DNA of 64,000 nt, from assembly GCA_039683515.1 (NCBI GenBank), contig JBDKRG010000047.1, positions 12,133 to 76,132 of the forward strand, written 5' to 3'. Of the stretch, positions 8,681 through 17,629 are shown in pieces. The notes beneath the pieces were generated by a model. That model did not search any database. It was not told the DNA's origin and worked only from the letters and a program-made list of their open reading frames with translations. A program made the translations under genes and the position numbers. The stretch comes from JAJFUE01 sp039683515. Its GTDB lineage: Bacteria > Sumerlaeota > Sumerlaeia > MVZB01. The stretch's first letter is position 1; each line of letters starts with the position of its first letter.

Positions 8681-9883
8681 ATGTCCAGACGTTACTTTCT
8701 TCTGATCGCGCTGCTTCTGCTTGCCGGGCCGGCGATGGCCGCCGGCGCCACGGCCGAGCGCTCGATCCTGCTCATTATCGACGGCTTGCACCAAGACGCG
8801 CCGCAGAAGGCCGACATGCCGGTCTTCAACAGGCTCGCGAAGGAAGGGACGCTCGTCAAGAGCCTCGCCCTGATCGCCCCCGAGCACCCGCACCAGGGGC
8901 AGTATGCGAAGTTCCAGACCTGCGCGATCCCCAACGTCATGCTGCTCGCCGGCTCGTTCTTCATCCCGCCCGACGTCCGCTACATGCAGCACCTGTTCTT
9001 CCCCAAATACCTGACCGCGCACGGCGTCAACGAGATGTCGTACCAGTCGATCGACCGCAACATGTGCCTCAGCAACCTGAACCCCAACATCAGCGACGAA
9101 CAGATGCTCGAGTGGGCCGCCGACACCCAGAAAAAGAACGACGTCAAGTTCATGCTGCTGCACCTGCAGAACGTCGGCGAGGCCGGCATCCGCTGCTCGC
9201 ACCGCGGCCAGGGCCAGCCGTGGGACAAGAACATCTTCGGGGAGGGCTCGCCCTACCTCGCGCAACTGGCCAAGACCGACGCCGCCGTCGGCAGGTTCAT
9301 CGACGACCTCAAGGCGATGGGCAAGTGGGACGGCACGCTGCTCGTCATCTCCGCCGACCACGGCCAGGCCATCGGCGGCTTCCACCCGGCGCTTTCGGCC
9401 GACGCCCAGCACACGGCGGCCGTCTTCGTCGGCCCGGGCGTGAAGCAGGGCGGCGTGGTCGCTCACGCCGACCAGATCGACCTCGTGCCGACGATGTGCG
9501 CGCTCATGGGCGTCGACGCCCCGAACCCGGGCCCGGGCTGCGGGCTCGTGCTCGAGGAGGTCAAGGCCGGCGCGCCGGACACCCCGACGCGCAAGGACTC
9601 GCCGTGCGAAACCTATAACCGGCAGTTCCGCGACTACCTCGAAGTCCAGGCCAGGCTGAACGAAAAGGCGCTCAAGGACCCGACGTACTCGAGCGCGGTG
9701 GCCGCCCTCGAGATGAACTTCATGACGATCCAGCAGGTGCTCGACTGGAACCAGGCCAAGACCGTCGAGGACTTCCTGGCGCGCAACCAGCGCGCGATCG
9801 ACCAGGCGCGCGCGCGGATCAAGGACCCCCGGGCCGGCTGGGGCGCCCCGCCCAACCCCGCCGGCCGCAAGCGCGACCGGTGA
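8681..9883 (+). CDS. Secreted alkaline-phosphatase-superfamily phosphoesterase/sulfatase-like protein
   Basis: 400-aa protein with a clean signal peptide (charged MSRR, hydrophobic core, AMAAGA cleavage region at about 20-23). The start has a strong GAGGAGG. The alkaline-phosphatase/sulfatase superfamily fold is indicated by LLIIDGLHQD near residues 29-38 (metal-binding Asp of the first strand) and VISADHGQAIGG at about 225 (late metal-binding Asp-His pair). The usual catalytic Ser/Cys/Thr may lie in the segment around QTCAIPNVML. Substrate is unknown; type I phosphodiesterases, sulfatases and phosphopentomutases share this fold. Transcribed alone, with an intrinsic terminator about 45 bases behind the stop. 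Confidence 0.7.
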   Translation: MSRRYFLLIALLLLAGPAMAAGATAERSILLIIDGLHQDAPQKADMPVFNRLAKEGTLVKSLALIAPEHPHQGQYAKFQTCAIPNVMLLAGSFFIPPDVRYMQHLFFPKYLTAHGVNEMSYQSIDRNMCLSNLNPNISDEQMLEWAADTQKKNDVKFMLLHLQNVGEAGIRCSHRGQGQPWDKNIFGEGSPYLAQLAKTDAAVGRFIDDLKAMGKWDGTLLVISADHGQAIGGFHPALSADAQHTAAVFVGPGVKQGGVVAHADQIDLVPTMCALMGVDAPNPGPGCGLVLEEVKAGAPDTPTRKDSPCETYNRQFRDYLEVQARLNEKALKDPTYSSAVAALEMNFMTIQQVLDWNQAKTVEDFLARNQRAIDQARARIKDPRAGWGAPPNPAGRKRDR

Positions 9884-9896
9884 CTTGGATTGCGGA

Positions 9897-9920
9897 TTGC
9901 GGATTTCGGATTGCGGATTC
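9897..9920. repeat. GGATTGC tandem repeat behind the phosphoesterase gene
   Basis: Three to four degenerate GGATTGC / GGATTTC units start 14 bases after the stop and run up to the terminator. This is the reverse-complement form of the AATCCGAAATCCGC repeat. Confidence 0.8.
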
Positions 9921-9928
9921 AATCAGCC

Positions 9929-9965
9929 CCCCGGAGCGATTCGGCTCCGGGGACTTTTCTTTTTT
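9929..9965 (+). terminator. Intrinsic terminator of the phosphoesterase gene
   Basis: A perfect 9-bp GC-rich stem (9929-9937 with 9944-9952), 6-base loop, followed by ACTTTTCTTTTTT. Confidence 0.85.
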
Positions 9966-10032
9966 CATTTGTTTTTCCAAGCCAGACGTTAGAATCGCAG
10001 CAAGGTCCGAAACCGATCCAGGGGGGCAATCC

Positions 10033-10341
10033 GTGGAACAACAGCAAAAAGTCAGCCTCGGCTGCGGCACGTTGATCCTGATTGCGATCATCGTGGCCAT
10101 CTTCAGCAACTCAAGTCGAGATAACATCAGGGGCGATCTGATAAGCATCGAATCCAGGCTGAATAACATTCAGATCAATATGAATAATCTGCCTCAAATC
10201 CAATCTCAGCTCGGCCGGATCGAGACCCAACTCAACGAGCAGAATATTCAAATCAGAAATCTGAAGGAAGAAATTCGCCAGTTGAATTTGAAAAACCATG
10301 CCGGATCGGCCCATCCCGAGAACCCGATTCAAAATCAATGA
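10033..10341 (+). CDS. Small membrane-anchored coiled-coil protein
   Basis: 102-aa product from a GTG start with GGGGGG about 8 bases upstream. One transmembrane helix at about 10-26 (GCGTLILIAIIVAIF) is followed by heptad-patterned sequence rich in Ile, Leu, Asn and Gln (about 35-88), predicted to be a periplasmic or cytoplasmic coiled coil. No family recognised. Its TGA overlaps the ATG of the next glycosyltransferase gene (ATGA), so the two are translationally coupled. An in-frame extension upstream would run back into the terminator and repeat, which argues for the GTG. Confidence 0.6.
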   Translation: MEQQQKVSLGCGTLILIAIIVAIFSNSSRDNIRGDLISIESRLNNIQINMNNLPQIQSQLGRIETQLNEQNIQIRNLKEEIRQLNLKNHAGSAHPENPIQNQ

Positions 10342-11729
10342 CCCGCATCCTTTTACTCACCACCGAGCCTGTTCCGCTGCCGGGGATGCCGACGAGCGGG
10401 GCGGGGCTGCGCGCGTGGGGCCTGGCGATGGGCCTGCGGGCGGCGGGACTCGATGTCGTGCTCATGGCGCCCGAGGAAGCTCTCGCAACGTACGCCGGCC
10501 GCGCTCAGGACTCGGAACTCGGGACTCGGGACTTTGTTAAATTCTTCAGGCGCGATCGGATCCGCGAGGCCGTGCGCGAGGCGGCGCCCGACGCGATCGT
10601 CTTGCAGCACTGGGGGCTCGCCGCCGAGCTGGGCGAGATCGACTGCCCGCTGGCGACCGACCTGGCCGGGCCGCACCTGCTCGAGCGCCGGCTGTGGGGC
10701 TCCAAGAACGCCGAAGCCGATCTGCGCGACAAGCTCGACGCCCTGCGCCGCGCCGATTTTCTGACCTGCTCCGGCGAGCGGCAGCGGCTTTATTTCCTCC
10801 CGTTCCTTTCGATGGCCGGCTGGCCGATCGAGCCCCCCGAGGCGCTGCCGGTCATCCCGTTTTCGATGGCGCCCGCGCGCGAGCCCGCCCCGCCGCGACC
10901 CGGGCGGCTCATCTATGGCGGCTACATGCTCCCGTGGCAGGACCCGACGCTGGCGATCGAGACGGCGCTGGAAACCATGGACGAATTGAATACCGGCGAG
11001 CTGCTCTTCGTCGGCGGGCCGCACCCGAGCCTCGACGTCTCGCGCGGGCGGTTCGAGGCGCTCCTCGAAAGGCTCGACCATCACCCGCGCGTGCGGCGCA
11101 TCGGGCCGATGCCGTTCGACGACTATTTGAAATTGCTCGGCGAAGGCGGCGTCGCGCTCGACCTCATGGCGCGCAACGCCGAGCGCGAGCTGGCGTTCAC
11201 GACGCGCACGGTCGTCTACCTCGCCGCGGGGCTGCCGGTCATCCACGACAACTACTCCGAGCTCGGCGAGCTGATCCAGCGCGGCGGCGGCGGCTGGGCG
11301 GTCGACCCCGGCGACCGCATGACGCTGCGCATGCACCTGACCAAAATCCTGTCGGGCGAATACAACCTCGTCGCGCGGGGGCACGCAGCGCTCGAGACCG
11401 TGCGCGACCATCTGCACTGGGACCACACGGCCGCGCCGCTGGCGCAGTGGTGCCGCGCCCCGAAGTTCCGCGAAGGCAAGATGGCGGCGCGCCTGGCGTT
11501 CGAGGAACAGGGCCGCCGCGTCGAAGCCGCCGAGCGCGAACTCGAGCAAACAAGGCGCGACCTGGCCACGCTCAAGGGCAAGCGCTGGGTGCGCTGGGGG
11601 CTCAGCCTGTCGAGCGGCCAGGCGTGGCTGCGCTGGCCGGCGGCCGCCGTCGCCGCCGTGATCGGCGTGGCCCTCATCCCAATCTTCTGGGTCAACGACC
11701 GGCTGGCAAAACGCCGAATCCAGAGCTGA
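10338..11729 (+). CDS. Glycosyltransferase, GT-B fold, with C-terminal coiled coil and membrane anchor
   Basis: 463-aa protein. The N-terminus MTRILLLTTEPVPLPGMPTS and a Gly-rich loop followed by a helix match the acceptor domain of GT4-like enzymes. The nucleotide-sugar domain includes RLIYGGYMLPWQDP (about 190-203), LLFVGGPHP and a late segment, ERELAFTTRTVVYLAAGLPV, in place of the classical ExFG..xxEAMAxGxPV loop. After about residue 385 there is a Glu/Arg-rich coiled coil, then a hydrophobic helix at about 432-452. Donor and acceptor are unknown; cell-surface polysaccharide is likely by family. An unusual stretch near residue 57-65 is encoded by a low-complexity repeat (10506-10533). Overlaps the upstream coiled-coil gene by 4 bases. 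Confidence 0.7.
   Translation: MTRILLLTTEPVPLPGMPTSGAGLRAWGLAMGLRAAGLDVVLMAPEEALATYAGRAQDSELGTRDFVKFFRRDRIREAVREAAPDAIVLQHWGLAAELGEIDCPLATDLAGPHLLERRLWGSKNAEADLRDKLDALRRADFLTCSGERQRLYFLPFLSMAGWPIEPPEALPVIPFSMAPAREPAPPRPGRLIYGGYMLPWQDPTLAIETALETMDELNTGELLFVGGPHPSLDVSRGRFEALLERLDHHPRVRRIGPMPFDDYLKLLGEGGVALDLMARNAERELAFTTRTVVYLAAGLPVIHDNYSELGELIQRGGGGWAVDPGDRMTLRMHLTKILSGEYNLVARGHAALETVRDHLHWDHTAAPLAQWCRAPKFREGKMAARLAFEEQGRRVEAAERELEQTRRDLATLKGKRWVRWGLSLSSGQAWLRWPAAAVAAVIGVALIPIFWVNDRLAKRRIQS
10506..10533. repeat. GGGACTC repeat inside the glycosyltransferase gene
   Basis: Four degenerate CAGGACTCGGAACTCGGGACT-like units lie in frame within the reading frame. This is the reverse-complement word of the AGTCCTGAGTCC repeat found after rsmH and ftsL, and it encodes a DSELGTRD-type linker. 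Confidence 0.75.
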
Positions 11730-11731
11730 TG

Positions 11732-11808
11732 GAATTTCGGTTCGGAGTTCAAAATTTATTTTGCCGATCGAAGAGGCAAGCTGAAGCTTGAACTCCGAAC
11801 CGAAATTC
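11732..11808. repeat. 21-bp inverted repeat hairpin
   Basis: Arms 11732-11752 and 11788-11808 are perfect reverse complements (built on TTCGGTTCGGAGTTC words) with a 35-base loop that itself contains TTGCC/GGCAA. It fills the gap between the glycosyltransferase stop and the DUF4380 gene. It could act as a terminator or RNA stabiliser, but lacks a T-run. Confidence 0.8.
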
Positions 11809-11834
11809 GCCTCCGCTCATGAGGGGTCAGCATC

Positions 11835-12698
11835 ATGCAAATCGAAAAGCTCAACCACCCGGCCTGGGGCGAGGCGTGGCGGATGCGGCGCGGGGATCTG
11901 GAATTGATTCTTGCCGCCGGCGATCATCCGCGTGTCGTCTCGCTGAGCCGCGGCGACGGGGAAAACGTCCTGTTCGACGACGTCAACGACGCCTACGGGC
12001 GCGGGGCGTGGCGGCTCATGGGCGGCCACCGGCTGTGGGTCGCGCCCGAGACCGAGGCCAGCTACGAAACCGAGAGCGGGCCGTGCCGCGTGACGGTCGA
12101 GCCGCACCGCGTCGGCGTGAGCCGCGGGCCGGGCCCGTCGCTCATCCGCCGCCGGATCGAGATCGCCGAATCGGACCGCTGCGAGGGATTCCGCGTGCGG
12201 CACGAACTCACGAACGAGGGCGGATTCCCCTCGACGGCCGCGCCGTGGGCGATCACGTGCGTGAAAAGCACCGGCCGTGTGCTGATCCCGTGGGGCGCCG
12301 GCGACGCAAGCTGGCGGATGCAGACGGTCCGCTACTGGCGCCAGTGGGGACCGCTTTCGACCGACCCCAGCGACGGCCAGTGGCATCCGCAGAAAGACCG
12401 CTTCGTCGTCGAGCCCCGCGGCCGCTGGGGCAAAGTCGGCCTCGCGAGCGACGGCGCCTGCATTGCGCACGCGACGGAGAACGAAACGTTTTTCAAATAT
12501 TTCGATTTCGCCCCGGGCGCGGCGTATCCGGACGACGGATGCAACATCGCGGTGTGCGTCGCGCCGGATTACGTCGAGATCGAAACGCTCGGTCCGCTCG
12601 CGCAAATTACCGGCGGCGCCAAGGCCGTCCACGACGAGCATTGGGACCTAACGGGGCCGATGGGCGAAGAGGAAATTTGGGAGAAGATTCAGAAATAA
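11835..12698 (+). CDS. DUF4380 family protein (galactose-mutarotase-like fold)
   Basis: 287-aa protein matching the DUF4380 pattern: an early GDLELILAAGDHPRVV strand pair, LMGGHRLWVAPE at about 56-67, the central PWAITCVKSTGRVLIPWG, and a late VEIETLGPL motif preceded by YPDDGCNI. Members are related to the beta-sandwich aldose-1-epimerase superfamily, so sugar binding or epimerisation is plausible but unproven. No signal peptide, so it should act in the cytoplasm. It lies alone between two hairpins. Shine-Dalgarno GAGGGG lies about 8 bases upstream of the ATG. Confidence 0.65.
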   Translation: MQIEKLNHPAWGEAWRMRRGDLELILAAGDHPRVVSLSRGDGENVLFDDVNDAYGRGAWRLMGGHRLWVAPETEASYETESGPCRVTVEPHRVGVSRGPGPSLIRRRIEIAESDRCEGFRVRHELTNEGGFPSTAAPWAITCVKSTGRVLIPWGAGDASWRMQTVRYWRQWGPLSTDPSDGQWHPQKDRFVVEPRGRWGKVGLASDGACIAHATENETFFKYFDFAPGAAYPDDGCNIAVCVAPDYVEIETLGPLAQITGGAKAVHDEHWDLTGPMGEEEIWEKIQK

Positions 12699-12699
12699 G

Positions 12700-12764
12700 A
12701 ACCACGGAAGGCACGGAACACACGGAAAAAATCCAATTCCGCGTATTCCGTGCCTTCCGTGGTT
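12700..12764. terminator. Bidirectional repeat hairpin between convergent genes
   Basis: Arms 12700-12718 and 12746-12764 are perfect 19-bp reverse complements made of CACGGAA words, followed by TTGAAAAATT on the plus side. The spacer between the two convergent stop codons is essentially only this element, so it probably terminates both transcripts. Confidence 0.6.
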
Positions 12765-12770
12765 GAAAAA

Positions 12771-14726
<1,956 letters not shown>

Positions 14727-14827
14727 GACTCGGCCGCCCCCAGCACGCGGTCGGCCATATTCTATGAAATTCCGGCGGCCAAGACAATATCCTTGAATTT
14801 CGAGGCGGATTTGGTAGCTTCGCGGCG

Positions 14828-16483
14828 ATGACCCGCGCCAAGCCAGCTTCACGACCGTCCCGGCCCGAGGCGCCCCCGCCGCCGATCGAGCGCGCCGGCC
14901 GGGGAACCCTCCAGTCCCGGCTGTTCTGGGCCGCGTTTGCCGCGATCGTCCTCGTGGGCGTGTTCCTGAGGGTGTGGCAGATCGGCGGCCAGTTCGTCCT
15001 CGACGACGAGATGCACGCGATCCGGGCCCTGTCGCGCCACCCGGCCTCGTACATCCTCACGCATTTCTTCAACAGCGACATCTGCATCCCGCAGACGATC
15101 TTCCTCAAGTTCGTTTCCGGCCTCTCGCCGCTGACCGAGACGAGCGCGCGCCTGCTGAGCCTCGCCTTCGGCATCGGGCTCCTTTTCTGGCCGCTGCTGC
15201 TGCGCCGGCAAGCCGCGGGGGGGGCGCTGCTGATCCTGGCCGCGATGACCGCGCTGCACCCGTTGCTCGTCCTCTATAGCCGCTACGAGCGCCAGTACAT
15301 CGTCGTCGTCGCGCTCGCGACGGCCAGCCTCCTCTGCTTCCACCGGTTTTGCGAGACCGGCCGGCGCCGGTTGATCGTCCTGCACGCCCTCCTGGCGGCG
15401 ATGGCGATGTATTTTCACCTGCTCGCGGCCCCGACCGTCTGCGCGCCGCTGGCGCTCGCGATCGCGTCGAACCTGCTGGGCGGATTCCCGCTCGGCCGGA
15501 AATTCCGCCTGCCGGACATCGCGCTCGGCGCGCTTGTGCTTGGCGTGACGCTGGCCGCGACGCTCGGGCCGCCGATCGCGGTCGATCATCAATCGCTCAC
15601 CTCGAAATCGATGAAGGCCGCCCTCGCCGCGCCGACGTTTTATGTCTCCGCGCTGATGTTCCTCGGCGTCAAGAACGCGTGGCTGGGCGCGCCGGCGCTC
15701 CTGGTCCTCGTTCTGGGCGTCGCCCGCCTGTTCAGGGAAAATCGCGCGCTCGCCTCGATCATCGCGATCCCGTTCGTCCTGCAGGTGGCGGCGATGATCA
15801 TTCTGCGGCCGTCGATGCTCGACGTCCCCGACGTGTTCGTGCGCTATACGTTCTGGGAACTGCCGCTGCTGCTGTACTGCTTCGTGGCCGGGCTCGGCGC
15901 CATCGGGCAAGCCGCCGGCCGCATGCTGCCCGCGGCCGCCGGCGTCGAGCTGACGATCGCCGCCGCCTGGCTCGCCCTCAGCCCGACGTGGGCGTTCGCG
16001 TACCGCCACAATAATTTCATGTTCCCGTACATGTATCAGCGCATGGTGGTCGGGCGGGAAAGATACATCCCGAAGATTTATCCGGCCCTGGCGAGCCTCC
16101 CCGAGCAAGGCGCGGTCGCCGAGGCGCCGTGGATTTACTTCAAGGACGTGACCCCCTGGCCCGATTACCAGGCCGTCCACCGCCGCGACGTCTATGCCAT
16201 CCTGCTCTCGGACATGTACCGGTCCCACCCGCGGCTCAACCAGAACGAGGACGGCGTCAGGGGCGAGCGGCTGCGGTTCGGGAAATTCATCACGATCGAC
16301 GACGCCGGCCGAAATCCCCAGATCCGGTTCCTGGTCTTTCACTTGAAGCCGGCCGAGGAATACGGCCCCGCCGACTGCATCCCCGTCATGAACATGAGCG
16401 TGATCCGGTCCAAAATCGACCCCATGATCTGGACCCGGGCGTATGCGGACGACGATATCGAGGCGTACGTCAAGCGCCGCTGA
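14828..16483 (+). CDS. GT-C membrane glycosyltransferase (PMT/ArnT-like)
   Basis: 551-aa polytopic protein. A Pro/Arg-rich cytoplasmic N-terminus precedes TM1 (about 32-50), then the loop FVLDDEMHAIRAL at about 56-68 whose DDE motif is the expected catalytic Asp/Glu pair of the PMT_2/ArnT superfamily. About ten further helices follow, with LHPLLVLYSRYERQY as the second conserved loop. The C-terminal 120 residues are soluble. It should move a sugar from a polyprenyl-phosphate donor to lipid, protein or glycan on the outer face of the inner membrane; the acceptor cannot be read from sequence. Starts 101 bases from the divergent ABC-F gene. Confidence 0.72.
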   Translation: MTRAKPASRPSRPEAPPPPIERAGRGTLQSRLFWAAFAAIVLVGVFLRVWQIGGQFVLDDEMHAIRALSRHPASYILTHFFNSDICIPQTIFLKFVSGLSPLTETSARLLSLAFGIGLLFWPLLLRRQAAGGALLILAAMTALHPLLVLYSRYERQYIVVVALATASLLCFHRFCETGRRRLIVLHALLAAMAMYFHLLAAPTVCAPLALAIASNLLGGFPLGRKFRLPDIALGALVLGVTLAATLGPPIAVDHQSLTSKSMKAALAAPTFYVSALMFLGVKNAWLGAPALLVLVLGVARLFRENRALASIIAIPFVLQVAAMIILRPSMLDVPDVFVRYTFWELPLLLYCFVAGLGAIGQAAGRMLPAAAGVELTIAAAWLALSPTWAFAYRHNNFMFPYMYQRMVVGRERYIPKIYPALASLPEQGAVAEAPWIYFKDVTPWPDYQAVHRRDVYAILLSDMYRSHPRLNQNEDGVRGERLRFGKFITIDDAGRNPQIRFLVFHLKPAEEYGPADCIPVMNMSVIRSKIDPMIWTRAYADDDIEAYVKRR

Positions 16484-16526
16484 GCTATCAGCAGGCCGGG
16501 GTCGCCGAGGCCGGCATCGTCTTCAT

Positions 16527-17075
16527 TTAAATCTCGGATTGCTCGAGCTCGGCGAGCTCGTGGTGCTCGACCTGGACGGGGTCGAGCGCGCGGCGCAGCT
16601 CGAGGATCGCCAGGACCATCGCGGCGATCATCAGCGCGATCCCGACGAGAAAAACGACGCCGGCGGCGATCACGACCAAATAAAACGGACCGGAGGCGAA
16701 AAACGCCAGCGTGGCCGCGTTCTGAACGGGTTCGCCGAACAGGCTCAGCGACGCCAGCAGGAGCGAGCAGGCGAGCATGCAGGTGATCGTCAGCAGCATG
16801 CAGACGAGCGCGTTGCGGATCTGCTTGGCGCGGGCGAGGACCTGGCCCGTCTGGTCGGTGAGGATATCGATGCGGCTGCCCAGCTGGGCGGCGAGCGTCG
16901 CGTCGGCGTCGTCGCCGAGCCTGGCCAGATGCGTCTGCACGTCGAACCGCTCGCGGTGGAACGCGCGCGCCCGGGAGACGATCGAGGCCAGCCGGTTGTA
17001 AAGCGCGAGGCAAAGCAGCCCGCACGCCGAGATCAGCACGACCGGGGCAAGGATGATTTGGAGAAGTGTGAGCAT
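16527..17075 (-). CDS. DUF2721 family membrane protein
   Basis: 182-aa protein with three transmembrane segments (about 2-24, 92-112, 127-158). The N-terminal PVVLISACGLLCLALYNRL followed by a long charged helix matches DUF2721. Function of the family is unknown. It ends 43 bases from the convergent GT-C gene stop and precedes no obvious partner. Confidence 0.7.
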   Translation of the reverse strand: MLTLLQIILAPVVLISACGLLCLALYNRLASIVSRARAFHRERFDVQTHLARLGDDADATLAAQLGSRIDILTDQTGQVLARAKQIRNALVCMLLTITCMLACSLLLASLSLFGEPVQNAATLAFFASGPFYLVVIAAGVVFLVGIALMIAAMVLAILELRRALDPVQVEHHELAELEQSEI

Positions 17076-17123
17076 GGGTAAAAAGCAGGCGCCGTCAGGG
17101 TCAGGCCGACATCGACATCGTCG

Positions 17124-17375
17124 TCATGAACCCTTGACCGGTCCAAAAGATCTGACAAGGCCGGATATGGACAAATCTTCATCCAGATCCGGCCAATGAA
17201 TCCCGTATCCTCCCGGCGACAAAATGGCATGATTACGTTCGGACGCGGAAGCATTCTTCAGCCGATTCGACGTGCGATCCCATGGAATTGAGATCTGTCG
17301 ATCGGCCAAAACAATGGTCAGCGATTCAGGATGCGTCTCGATGGACTTGGCCGTGATGATCTCACTCGTCGTCAT
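17124..17375 (-). CDS. DUF2442 family protein
   Basis: 83-aa protein from the ATG at 17375 (an ATG at 17390 is also possible). A short beta-rich N-terminus, then IPWDRTSNRLKNAS and a C-terminal GYGIHWPDLDEDLSISGL block typical of DUF2442. It overlaps the end of the DUF4160 gene by 14 bases; GGACG in the overlap can serve as its ribosome site. DUF4160 and DUF2442 genes commonly occur as an adjacent pair and are widely suspected to be a small toxin-antitoxin-like module, which is unproven here. Confidence 0.7.
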   Translation of the reverse strand: MTTSEIITAKSIETHPESLTIVLADRQISIPWDRTSNRLKNASASERNHAILSPGGYGIHWPDLDEDLSISGLVRSFGPVKGS

Positions 17376-17628
17376 GATTGCGCCGTCCAAAGAACTTCCA
17401 CCATGAATCCACGATCAGATCAAAGTGGTCATAGATAATCTTACGGATTTCGCGCCGCAATTGCGGCGTCATCCCGTAGGAATATGCTTCTTCTATATCA
17501 TAATTCTCAGTATTTAGCCAAAACTTACAGGCACAATCTCCTTTGGTCGCATGCACGTGAATGGGTTCATCCCCTTCGTTTGAGTAGAAGAACAAACGCC
17601 ATCCAAGAATGACAAGAATGGTCGGCAT
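17362..17628 (-). CDS. DUF4160 family protein
   Basis: 88-aa protein starting MPTILVILGWRLFFYSNEGD with the diagnostic HVHATKGDCACKFWL segment at about 25-39 and a helical C-terminus (RREIRKIIYDHFDLIVDSW) that matches DUF4160. The ATG lies one base beyond the thrS stop codon, so its translation depends on thrS translation unless there is an internal promoter. It overlaps the DUF2442 gene that follows. The start within the coding end of thrS is fixed by family length of 80-90 residues. Confidence 0.72.
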   Translation of the reverse strand: MPTILVILGWRLFFYSNEGDEPIHVHATKGDCACKFWLNTENYDIEEAYSYGMTPQLRREIRKIIYDHFDLIVDSWWKFFGRRNHDDE

Positions 17629-17629
17629 T

